Origin: Avena insularis
Lineage: Eukaryota; Streptophyta; Magnoliopsida; Poales; Poaceae
DNA: 64,000 bases
NCBI GenBank assembly: GCA_023614405.1
Contig: CM042688.1
Location: 73,332,253-73,396,252, forward strand
Reading direction: 5' to 3'
Shown here piece by piece: positions 1 through 10,400 of the stretch (position 1 is its first letter; each line of letters begins with the position of its first letter). The notes under the pieces are model-generated. The model was given only the letters and a program-made list of their open reading frames with translations. It was not told the DNA's origin and did no database searches. The position numbers and the translations under genes were made by a program.

Positions 1-275
1 GGGCGCGCGGCCAGGTGGTGTGGTGGCCCCCAGACCCTTCTCCGTCTTGTATTCTGGCACTTGATTCCTTCCGGAAAAATAGGCACTTTGGCTTTTGTCC
101 CGTCCAATTCCGAGAATATTCATTTTCTGACTTTCCGGGAACCAAAAACATCAGAAAACAGGCAGCTGGCACTGTGGCTCTTGTTAATAGGTTAGTGCAA
201 GAAATCATATGAAAAGTACTCCAAAGTTGGAACAAAACACAAGAAAGTGGATAAAACCCAGCATAGAAAGCTCAT
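1..275. mobile_element. LTR-retroelement-like remnant, left end cut by window
   Basis: This non-repetitive stretch contains phrases such as TTCCGGAAAAATAGGCACTT, CCAATTCCGAGAATATTC and GTTAATAGGTTAGTGC. They resemble, from memory only, the untranslated or LTR part of very abundant retroelements in wheat, barley and relatives. Related text appears to continue to about 275, with AAATCATATGAAAAGTACTC and AACAAAACACAAGAAAGTGG. No reverse transcriptase, integrase, primer-binding site or terminal direct repeat is visible, so family, orientation and completeness cannot be stated. The element seems to abut or overlap the 3' end of the leftward gene candidate, which would place it in that gene's 3' end. 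Ordinary intergenic sequence is the alternative. Confidence 0.35.
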
Positions 276-813
276 GTTGGTTGGCAGTCTTGGAACTGAT
301 CGCGGCCACCTTCTCACGGTACTCGGCCTTCGATCGCTGCATCGTTCATGTTAATTGAAATAGGAATTCTACAATTACACTCTAGGTCCCAGGTGAATAC
401 TAATACAGATCAAAAAAATCCCCGTTGAATCTATTGGCCGTAGTGTTAAAAAATGGACCTGGGGATCTATTCATGACCATGATAAACTAATCCTAATCAC
501 AAAAAATCCATAGTGAATCTATGAACAGCGGTATTAAGGAAAGACCAAGAGATCCAGTCATATTCATGAAAACAAATACAACTCGCAAAAGAAGAAGAAA
601 AACCAATGCGGGGCGGACAGCATCTAAGAAATCCACATCATAACTCGGAGAAATAACAGCGTGGAGATTTGCTACCTCGTTGAGACATGGAACGGGAACG
701 GGTCCTGCAACGCCTCCGTCGTGGTGGATTTGGGCTCCACGGCCGACATGTAATACGTAGAAGAGGAAGAGCCAGAACAAGAAGAAAAACAAGAAGAAGC
801 TGATTAAGATCAT
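205..813 (-). CDS. Putative two-exon gene for a small single-pass membrane protein (hypothetical)
   Basis: I do not recognise this gene. The model joins 813-676 to 336-205 on the minus strand, giving 89 residues. Exon 1 begins with an ATG at 813 followed by an unbroken hydrophobic run of about 22 residues rich in Phe, Leu and Ile. That run could be a signal anchor or transmembrane helix; a short VGRGAQIHHDGG segment and a Pro/Val stretch follow. A donor GAG|GTAGCA lies at 676/675 and an acceptor GATGCAG|CG at 337/336, enclosing a 339-nt T-rich intron. The splice keeps the frame, and the next residues, RSKAEYREKVAAISSKTANQ, look like genuine soluble coding sequence with GC-rich codons. The last roughly 23 residues fall where retroelement-like sequence begins, so the native C-terminus may be lost. 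The polypyrimidine tract is weak and the frame is open upstream of the ATG, back to tandem TAGs near 868, so the true start is unsure. A decayed gene or chance frame is possible. Confidence 0.3.
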
Positions 814-1030
814 GATGGAGAGGGAGATGGAGAAGAAGTAGAATAAGGAGACCGTACCGGGAGGAGCCCTTGCCTACTAGAACATTCAGCGCCATTGTCG
901 GGGGAGATTGGGCCTCGATGAGAGGGTGGGCTTGAGCGGCTCGTAGAGCAAGAAGTGCCTCGCGGCGATTTCTCTCCCTTTTTTCTGCGAGGATCATCGA
1001 CCGGCCTCTCCCCCTCCTCAGTGGAGCCAT
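814..1030 (-). other. Possible 5' coding or leader region of the leftward gene
   Basis: This GC-rich stretch on the minus strand starts with an ATG at 1030 in a strong plant context, GCCATGGC. It opens a frame beginning MAPLRRGRGRS followed by a basic, Arg-rich segment. That frame stays open through the hydrophobic exon below, but in a different register: it runs to a stop near 638 and does not continue usefully across the proposed splice. To connect with the membrane-protein frame it would need an intron or a frameshift, and I see no convincing donor inside. It may be a 5' leader, an upstream ORF, or an exon of a now broken gene. Confidence 0.2.
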
Positions 1031-1131
1031 GGCTTGCAGGGTGAGTGTGGCAGCGGTAGGAGGAAGGAGATAGTGATTATTGGTGTGGGAGAAGAGTAAG
1101 AGTACAGGCCGTGGTCCAGTAGTACTAGTAC

Positions 1132-1138
1132 TATTATA
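1132..1138 (-). promoter_or_regulatory. Possible TATA box for the leftward transcript
   Basis: On the minus strand this reads TATAATA within TGTATAATAG. It lies about 100 bp upstream of the strong-context ATG at 1030 and about 320 bp upstream of the hydrophobic ORF start at 813. Spacing to the 1030 ATG fits a plant core promoter with a short leader. The sequence is short and could occur by chance. Confidence 0.25.
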
Positions 1139-1260
1139 CAAGACCACCGTGTACGGTCTACCTTCTCAAAGAAGCCAGGGAGGCAGGGGTAGGGAATCGA
1201 TGGGACTTGTCTTTATTGCGATGGACACTTCAATGGTCTTCGGCGCCGCCCAAAATCCAG

Positions 1261-1268
1261 TATATAAT
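1261..1268 (+). promoter_or_regulatory. Possible TATA box (TATATAAT)
   Basis: TATATAAT followed by AAGGGGAG stands alone in a GC-rich neighbourhood, as plant core promoters often do. It lies about 360 bp upstream of the rightward decayed reading frame at 1622. The complementary strand also reads as a TATA-like element pointing left, so it could serve either direction. No transcript start is directly visible. Confidence 0.3.
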
Positions 1269-1317
1269 AAGGGGAGTGCGAGCCGGGTGGTTGTCACGGG
1301 AATCGGCGCGCACATCC

Positions 1318-1408
1318 CACGTGCGTGTGTCACGTTTTGATGGGGCAATGACACGCGCAACTGCTGCACGATCACGTCGACACGTCCAACTCCGTCCAAC
1401 TCCACGTG
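1318..1408. promoter_or_regulatory. ACGT-core cluster with two G-boxes (ABRE-like)
   Basis: Five ACGT cores occur in about 90 bp: CACGTG at 1318-1323, CACGTT at 1331-1336, CACGTC near 1373, CACGTC at 1381, and CACGTG at 1403-1408. CACGTG is the G-box bound by plant bZIP and bHLH factors, and ACGTG is the core of abscisic-acid response elements. The cluster sits between the leftward and rightward gene candidates, as expected for an upstream or shared regulatory region. That it is functional is inference. In a GC-rich region some enrichment of CG-containing motifs is expected. Confidence 0.4.
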
Positions 1409-1621
1409 ACAGGCACGCACGGGATATTTACGAGTCTAGAATACGCTGTGCCACTTTTGTTGTGATCAAATTATGTTCAGTACGCGAGATATTACTTTTT
1501 TTGATAATCGACAAATGCATGCATGGACACGACGCACGACACCGCTGCTCGTCCTTGATCAGATCGTCACCCCACTCCGTGTACCCGCCATCGACCATTC
1601 AGAGCAACTACCTCGAGCACG

Positions 1622-2190
1622 ATGCCCCCTCGCCGTGGCAATGGCAGGTCCAAGCCGTCCACTGACCGTCCTGCATCCCCGGCTCTTTGTTGCATCGTCC
1701 GCGCTCGCGAGTCGCCTGCTGAGGCAGCACGTCGTGTCCGACCACGCCAGGATCCATCGACATCGGCACTCGAGGACACCGCAACGTCGAAGCTCGTACC
1801 GGCCGCGTAGGAGGAGCGTGGGGTACTTGCAGCGTCGGACGAGCGCAAAGTAGCAGCCAGGACGGGGGCACATGTTGCACCGGCGAGTACGGACAAGAAG
1901 AGGAACGAGAAGAAGACTAGGAAGAAGAGAGGAGATAGCTATTGGGATGAGTCTGACTCGGCCAACGAGGAGGCGTTCATCGATCAATTGGAGGCAGAAG
2001 TGGAGGAGAGTGACGTGGAACTGTCGGGCTATGAAGAGGAGGAGGCGGACTCCGACGAGGAGATAGCGTGCTTATTCGAGGAAGGGGGCGGTGTCGAGTC
2101 GTCAGAGGAGGCACCGACGGCGGGGACCATGGCGTTGATGAAGACGAGGATGAACTGGAAGACGAAGACGATGGCTTCTTTGAAATATGA
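1622..2190 (+). pseudogene. Decayed frame for a basic-then-acidic protein (stop plus frameshift)
   Basis: Reading starts at an ATG at 1622 with a basic, Ser/Pro-rich segment (MPPRRGNGRSKPSTDRPASP). It meets a TAG at 1808-1810 after 62 codons. The same frame then stays open for another 130 codons or so. A lysine-rich patch, KKRNEKKTRKKRG near 1900, looks like a nuclear-localisation signal. A strongly acidic stretch follows, including YWDESDSANEEAFIDQ and YEEEEADSDEE. Near 2120-2130 the acidic character jumps to the next frame (DEDEDELEDEDDGFFEI), which stops at TGA 2188-2190, as if one base had been gained or lost. The composition suggests a nuclear protein or the tail of a larger host- or transposon-derived protein, but no domain is recognised. 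Two lesions make an intact product unlikely. Alternatively the region from about 1870 is an exon and the upstream part is not coding. Confidence 0.4.
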
Positions 2191-2482
2191 TCATTTATTT
2201 TATTTATTTTAGTTAGATAGATGGATTTTCACTTGTTTATGGGGGTTTAGTATCGGTGGCACAGATAGAGAGGTGGCACAGATTGACCATGCATAAAAAA
2301 CTGGAGAAGGGAGGGGTTATCATGCACGTTAGATCACATGGGATCAACGGTTGGTGGAGACGATCCGCATGACATCTGTGTCAGCCAATCAGGGCATAGC
2401 ACCCAGAGTAAGCACATGTTTGGGATCTCCACATGTCTAGGCTTTTATGAGATTTGTGACAGAGAGAGCGAGGGAAAAATCT
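2191..2482. other. Non-coding spacer between decayed frame and satellite
   Basis: It begins with an A/T-rich run of TTTATT-type repeats just after the acidic frame, which could be a 3' untranslated region. It continues as ordinary non-repetitive sequence containing GGTGGCACAGAT twice (near 2253 and 2273). No coding frame, RNA gene or inverted repeat stands out. The last part (2460-2482) has no similarity to the monomer until TCTTTTCACAATCC begins near 2483. Confidence 0.6.
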
Positions 2483-4048
2483 CTTTTCACAATCCGCCTA
2501 TGGATCCACCAGTACCATTCAAATGTCATTGCATTTGTGCTCTTTTCACAATCCACCTATGGATCCACCAGTGTCATTGTATGTGTGTTCTTTTTACTAA
2601 CAACAACCATAGTCATTCCATGTGTGTTCTTTTCACATACCACATATGGATCCACTAGTGTCATTGCATGTGTGCTCTTTTCACAATCCACCTATGGATC
2701 CACCAGTGTCATTGCAGGTGTGTTCTTTTCACTAACAACAATTGGAGTCATTGCATGTGTGCTCTTTTCACAATCAACCTATGGATCCACCAGTGTCATT
2801 GTATGTGTGTTCTTTTTAGTAACAACAACCAGAGTCATTGCATGTGTGTTCTTTTCACATACCACCTATGGATCCACCAGTGTCATTGCATGTGTGTACT
2901 TTTCACTAACAACAACCAGAGTCATTGCATGTGTGTTCTTTTCACATACCACATATGGATCCACCAGTGTCATTGAAATGTGTGTTCTCTACAGAGACCA
3001 CATATGGATCCACCAGTGTCATTGCATGTGTGTTCTTTTTAGTAACAACAACCAGAGTCATTTTGCATGTGTGTTCTTTTCACATACCACCTATGGATCC
3101 ACCAGTGTCATTGCATGTGTGTTCTTTTCACAATCCACCCATGGATCCACCAATGTCATTGCATGTGTGTTCTTTTTAGTAACAACAACCAGAGTCATTG
3201 AAATGTGTGTTCTTTTCACATACCACCTATGGATCCACCAGTGTCTTTGCATGTTTTTTCTTTTCACATGGATCCACCAGAGTCATTGCATGTGTGTTCT
3301 TTTAGTTACAACAACCAGAGTCATTTTGCATGTGTGTTCTTTTCACATACCACCTATGGATCCACCAGTGTCATTGCATGTGTGTTCTTTTCACATACCA
3401 TCCATGGATCCACCAGTGTCATTGCATGTGTGTTCTTTTTAGTAACAACAACCAGAGTCATTTGGCATGTGTGTTCTTTTCACATACCACCTATGGATCC
3501 ACCAGTATCATTGCATGTGTGTTCTTTTCACTAACAACAACCAGAGTCATTGAAATGTGTGTTCTTTTCACATACCACATATGGATCCACCAGTGTCATT
3601 GAAATGTGTGTTCTCTACAGAGACCACACATGGATCCACTAGTGTCATTACATGTGTGTTCTTTTTAGTAACAACAACTAGAGTCATTTTGCATGTGTGT
3701 TCTTTTCACATACCACCTATGGATCCACCAGTGTCATTGCATGTGTGTTCTTTTCAATAACAACAACCAGAGTCATTGCATGTGTGTTCTTTTCACATAC
3801 CACATATGGATCCACCAGTGTCATTGATATGTGTGTTCTCTATAGAGACCACACATGGATCCACTAGTCTCATTGCATGTGTGTTCTTTTTAGTAACAAC
3901 AATCAGAGTCATTTTGCATGTGTGTTCTTTTCACATACCACCTATGTATCCACCAGTGTCATTGCATGTGTGTTCTTTTCACAATCCACCCATGGATCCA
4001 CCAATGTCATTGCATGTGTGTTCTTTTTAGTAACAACAACCAGATTCA
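2483..4048 (+). repeat. Left-edge domain of the array
   Basis: The first monomers are the most irregular. The start reads TCTTTTCACAATCCGCC, and the second junction is altered (CCAGTACCATTCAAATG). A 39-bp truncated long monomer (TTTTCACATGGATCCACCAG) sits near 3265, and another unit has a TTTTTTC core near 3252. No clean higher-order period is visible until about 3.7 kb. Divergent edge units are typical of satellite arrays, where unequal exchange rarely homogenises the margin. Confidence 0.75.
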
Positions 4049-7000
4049 TTGAAATGTGTGTTCTTTTCACATACCACCTATGGATCCACCAGTGTCATCG
4101 CATGTGTGTTCTTTTCACTAACAACGACCAGAGTCATTGCATGTGTGTTCTTTTTAGTAACAACAACCAGAGTCATTTTGCATGTGTGTTCTTTTCACAT
4201 ACCACCTATGGATCCACCAGTGTCATTGCATGTGTGTTCTTTTCACTAACAACAACCAGAGTCATTGAAATGTGTGCTCTCTTCAGAGACCACACATGGA
4301 TCCACTAGTCTCATTGAAATGTGTGTTCTCTACAGAGACAACACATGGATCCACCAGTGTCATTGCACGTGTGTTCTTTTTAGTAACAATAACCAGAGTC
4401 ATTTTGCATGTGTGTTCTTTTCACATACCACATATGGATCCACTAGTGTCATTCAAATGTGTGTTCTCTATAGAGACTACACATGGATCCACCGGTGTTA
4501 TTGCATGTCTGTTCTTTTTAGTAACAACAACGAGAGTCATTGAAATGTGTGTTCTCTTCAGATACCACCTATGGATCCACCAGTGTCATTGCATGTGTGT
4601 TCTTTTTAGTAACAACAACCAGAGTCATTTCGCATGTGTGTTCTTTTCACATACCACCTATGGATCCACCAGTGTCATTGCATGTGTGTTCTTTTCTCTA
4701 ACAACAACCAGAGTCATTGAAATGTGTGCTCTCTTTAGAGACCACACATGGATCCACCAGCGTCTTTGAAATGTGTGTTCTCTACAGAGACCACACATGG
4801 ATCCACCAGTGTCATTGCAGGTGTGTTCTTTTTAGTAACAACAACCAGAGTCATTTTGCATGTGTGTTCTTTTCACATACCACATATGGATCCACCAGTG
4901 TCATTGAAATGTGTGTTATCTACAGAGACCACACATGGATCCACCAGTGTCATTGCATGTGTGTTCTTTTTAGTAACAACAACCAGAGTCATTGAAATGT
5001 GTGTTCTCTTCACATACCACCTATGGATCAAGTAGTGTCATTGCATGTGTGTTCTTTTTAGTAACAACAACTAGTGTCATTGCATGTGTGTTCTCTTCAG
5101 AGACCACACATGGATCCACTAGTGTCATTGCATGTGTGTTCTTTTTAGTAACAACAACCAGAGTCATTGAAATGTGTGTTCTTTTCACATACCACCTATG
5201 GATCCACCAGTGTCATCGCATGTGTGTTCTTTTCACTAACAACGACCAGAGTCATTGCATGTGTGTTCTTTTTAGTAACAACAACCAGAGTCATTTTGCA
5301 TGTGTGTTCTTTTCACATACCACCTATGGATCCACCAGTGTCATTGCATGTGTGTTCTTTTCACTAACAACAACCAGAGTCATTGAAATGTGTGCTCTCT
5401 TCAGAGACCACACATGGATCCACTAGTGTCATTGAAATGTGTGTTCTCTATAGATACAACACATGGATCCACCAGTGTCATTGCACGTGTGTTCTTTTTA
5501 GTAACAATAACCAGAGAAATTTTGCATGTGTGTTCTTTTCACATACCACATATGGATCCACCAGTGTCATTGAAATGTGTGTTCTCTACAAAGACTACAC
5601 ATGGATCCACCGGTGTTATTGCATGTGTGTTCTTTTTAGTAACAACAACCAGAGTCATTGAAATGTGTGTTCTCTTCAGATACCACCTATGGATCCACCA
5701 GTGTCATTGCATGTGTGTTCTTTTTAGTAACAACAACCAGAGTCATTTCGCATGTGTGTTCTTTTCACATACCACCTATGGATCCACCAGTGTCATTGCA
5801 TGTGTGTTCTTTTCTCTAACAACAACCAGAGTCATTGAAATGTGTGCTCTCTTCAGAGACCACACATGGATCCACCAGCGTCTTTGAAATGTGTGTTCTC
5901 TACAGAGACCACACATGGATCCACCAGTGTCATTGCATGTGAGTTCTTTTTAGTTACAACAACCAGAGTCATTTTGCATGTGTGTTCTTTTCACATACCA
6001 CATATGGATCCACCAGTGTCATTGCATGTGTGTTCTTTTTAGTAAAAACAACCAGAGTCATTGAAATGTGTGTTCTCTTCACATACCACCTATGGATCCA
6101 GTAGTGTCATTGCATGTGTGTTCTTTTTAGTAACAACAACTAGAGTCATTTTGCATGTGTGTTCTTTTCACATACCACCTATGGATCCACCAGTGTCATT
6201 GCATGTGTGTTCTTTTCAATAACAACAACCAGAGTCATTGCATGTGTGTTCTTTTCACATACCACATATGGATCCACCAGTGTCATTGATATGTGTGTTC
6301 TCTATAGAGACCACACATGGATCCACTAGTCTCATTGCATGTGTGTTCTTTTTAGTAACAACAATCAGAGTCATTTTGCATGTGTGTTCTTTTCACATAC
6401 CACCTATGTATCCACCAGTGTCATTGCATGTGTGTTCTTTTCACAATCCACCCATGGATCCACCAGTGTCATTGCATGTGTGTTCTTTTTAGTAACAACA
6501 ACCAGATTCATTGAAATGTGTGTTCTTTTCACATACCACCTATGGATCCACCAGTGTCATCGCATGTGTGTTCTTTTCACTAACAACGACCAGAGTCATT
6601 GCATGTGTGTTCTTTTTAGTAACAACAACCAGAGTCATTTTGCATGTGTGTTCTTTTCACATACCACCTATGGATCCACCAGTGTCATTGCATGTGTGTT
6701 CTTTTCACTAACAACAACCAGAGTCATTGAAATGTGTGCTCTCTTCAGAGACCACACATGGATCCACTAGTGTCATTGAAATGTGTGTTCTCTATAGAGA
6801 CAACACATGGATCCACCAGTGTCATTGCACGTGTGTTCTTTTTAGTAACAATAACCAGAGTCATTTTGCCTGTGTGTTCTTTTCACATACCACATATGGA
6901 TCCACCAGTGTCATTGAAATGTGTGTTCTCTACAGAGACTACACATGGATCCACCGGTGTTATTGCATGTGTGTTCTTTTTAGTAACAACAACCAGAGTC

Positions 7001-7450
7001 ATTGAAATGTGTGTTCTCTTCAGATACCACCTATGGATCCACCAGTGTCATTGCATGTGTGTTCTTGTTAGTAACAACAACCAGAGTCATTTCGCATGTG
7101 TGTTCTTTTCACATACCACCTATGGATCCACCAGTGTCATTGCATGTGTGTTCTTTTCTCTAACAACAACCAGAGTCATTGAAATGTGTGCTCTCTTCAG
7201 AGACCACACATGGATCCACCAGCGTCTTTGAAATGTGTGTTCTCTACAGAGACCACACATGGATCCACCAGTGTCATTGCATGTGTGTTCTTTCTAGTAA
7301 CAACAACCAGAGTCATTTTGCATGTGTGTTCTTTTCACATACCACATATGGATCCACCAGTGTCATTGCATGTGTGTTCTTTTTAGTAATAACAACCAGA
7401 GTCATTGAAATGTGTGTTCTCTTCACATACCACCTATGGATCCAGTAGTG
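4049..7450 (+). repeat. Higher-order repeats of 1,118 and 1,344 bp
   Basis: The same series of variant monomers recurs at 4049, 5167 and 6511, and again at 4265, 5383 and 6727, giving spacings of 1,118 then 1,344 bp. The third copy is closest to the first plus its leader: 3776 matches 6238, and 4265 matches 6727, both at 2,462 bp. The middle copy lacks a block of about 226 bp. Diagnostic monomers include CACTAACAACGACC, a CACCGGTGTTATTG unit and the CTCTTCAGATACC unit. Near 7340 one 49-bp monomer is absent relative to the earlier copy, changing the offset from 2,462 to 2,413. Confidence 0.85.
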
Positions 7451-10400
7451 TCATTGCATGTGTGTTCTTTTTAGTAACAACAACTAGGGTCATTGCATGT
7501 GTGTTCTCTTCAGAGACCACACATGGATCCACTAGTGTCATTTCATGTGTGTTCTTTTTACTAACAACAACCAGAGTCATTCAAATGTGTGCTCTCTTCA
7601 GAGAACACATGGATCCACCAGTGTCATTGCATGTGTGTTCTTTTCACTAACAACAACTAGAGTCATTGCATGTGTGTTCTTTTCACATACCACATATGGA
7701 TCCACCAGTGTCATTGCATGTGCTCTTTTCACAATCCACCCATGGATCCACCAGTGTCATTGCATGTGTGTTCTTTTTAGTAACAACAACCAGAGTCATT
7801 CTGCATGTGTGTTCTTTTCACATACCACCTATGGATCCACCAGTAGCATTGCATTTGTGTTCTTTTCACTAACAACAACCAGAGTCATTGCATGTGTGTT
7901 CTTTTCACATACCACATATGGATCCACAATGTCATTGAAATGTGTGTTCTCTACAGAGACCACACATGGATCCACCAGTGTCATTGCATGTGTGTTCTTT
8001 TTAGTAACAACAACCAGAGTCATTGAAATATGTGTTCTTTTCACATACCACCTATGGATCCACCAGTGTCATTGCATGTGTGTTCTTTTCACTAACAACA
8101 ACCAGAGTCATTGCATGTGTGTTCTGTTCACATAACACATGGATCCACCAGTGTCATTGCATGTGTGCTCTTTTCACAATCCACACATGGATACACCGGT
8201 GTCATTGCATGTGTGTTCTTTTTAGTAACAACAACCAGAGTCATTTTACAGGTGTGTTCTTCTCACAAACCACCTGTGGATCCACTAGTGTTATTGCATG
8301 TGTGCTCTTTTCACAATCCACCTATGGATCCACCAGTGTCACTGCATGTGTGTTCTTTTTAGTAACAACAACCATAGTCATTGAAATGTGTGCTCTTTTC
8401 ACATACCACCTATGGATCCACCAGTGTCATTTCATGTGTGTTCTTTTTACTAACAATAACCAGAGTCATTTCATGGATGTTCTTCTCACATACCACCTAT
8501 GGATCCACCAGTGTCATTGCATGTGTGTTCTCTTGACAATTCACACATGGATCCACCAGTGTCATTGCATGTGTGTTCTTTTTAGTAACAACAACTAGCG
8601 TCATTGAAATGTGTGTTCTTCTCACATACCACATATGGATCCACCAGTGTCATTGAAATGTGTGTTCTCTACAGAGACCACACATGGATTCACCGGTGTC
8701 ATTGCATGTATTTTCTTTTCACTAACAACAACTAGAGTCATTGCATGTGTGCTCTTTTCACCAACAAACACTGGAGCCTTTGCATGTGTGTTCTTTTTAC
8801 TAACAACAACCAGAGTCATTTCATGGCTATTCTTCTCACATACCACCTATGGATCCACCAGTCTCACTGCATGTGTGTTCTCTTCACAATCCACACATGG
8901 ATCCACCAATGTCATTGCATGTGTGTTCTTTTTAGTAACAACAACTAGATTCATTGAAATGTGTGTTCTTCTCACATACCACCTATGGATCCACCAGTGT
9001 CATTGCATGTGTGTTCATTTCATAATCCACCTATGGATCCACCAGTGTCATTGCATGTGTGTTCTTTTTAGTAACAACAACAAGAGTCATTTTGCATGTG
9101 TTTTTTTTCACATACCACCTATGGATCCACCAGTGTCATTGCATGTGTGTTCTTTTCACTAACAACAACCAGAGTCGTTGCATGTGCGTTCTTTTCACAT
9201 ACCACATATGGATCCACCAGTGGCATTGAAATGTGTGTTCTCTACAGCGACCACACATGGATCCACCAGTGTCATTGCATGTGTGTTCTTTTTAGTAACA
9301 ACATCCAGAGTCATTTTGCATGTGTGTTCTTTTCACATACCACATATGGATCCACCAGTGTCATTGAAATGTGTGTTCTCTACAGAGACCACACATGGAT
9401 CCACCAGTGTCATTGAATGTGTGTTCTTTTTAGTAACAACAACAAGACTCATTGAAATGTGTGTTCTCTTCACATACCACCTATGGATCCACCAGTGTTA
9501 TTGCATGTGTGTTCTTTTTAGTAACAACAACTAGTGTCATTGCATGTGTGTTCTCTTCAGAGACCACACATGGATCCATTAGTATCATTGCATGTGTGTT
9601 CTTTTTACTAACAACAAGCAGAGTCATTGAAATGTGTGCTCTCTTTAGAGACCACACATGGATCCACCAGTGTCATTGTATGTGTGTTCTTTTCACTAAC
9701 AACAACCAGAGTCATTGCATGTGTGTTCTTTTCACATACCACATATGGATCCACCAGTGTCATTGCATGTGTGCTCTTTTCACAATCCACCCATGGATCC
9801 ACCAGTGTCATTGCATGTGTGTTCTTTTTAGTAACAACAACCAGAGTCATTTTGCATGTGTGTTCTTTTCACATACCACCTTTGGATCCACCAGTATCAT
9901 TGCATGTGTGTTCTTTTCACTAACAACAACCAGAGTCATTGCATGTGTGTTCTTTTCACATACCACATATGGATCCACCAATGTCATTGAAATGTGTGTT
10001 CTGTACAGAGACCACACATGGATCCACCAGTGTCATTGCATGTTTGTTCTTTTTAGTAACAACAACCAGAGTCATTGAAATGTGTGTTCTTTTCACATAC
10101 CACCTATGGATCCACCAGTGTCATTGCATGTGTGTTCTTTTCACTAACAACAACCAGAGTTATTGCATGTGTGTTCTTTTCACATACCACCTATGGATCC
10201 ACCAGTGTCATTGACTGTGTGCTCTTTTCACAATCCACCCATGGATCCACTAGTGTCATTGCATGTGTGTTCTTTTGAGTAACAACAACCAGAGTCATTT
10301 TGCATGTGTGTTCTTTTCACATACCACATATGGATCCACCAGTGTCATTGCATGTGTGTTCTTTTTAGTAACAACAACCAGAGTCATTGAAATGTGTGTT

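Noticed and set aside
15..212. 65-codon frame at the left edge
   Set aside because: It lies in retroelement-like non-coding sequence, with no coding features.
638..1147. 169-codon minus-strand frame as a full gene
   Set aside because: The downstream half is low-complexity Leu/Arg text in a register that conflicts with the better splice model; only its strong ATG context was kept as a possible leader.
1207..1665. Plus-strand frame across the promoter-like region, and minus-strand frames at 1559-1987
   Set aside because: Arg/His-rich composition typical of chance frames in GC-rich DNA; they overlap the ACGT cluster or shadow the decayed plus-strand frame.
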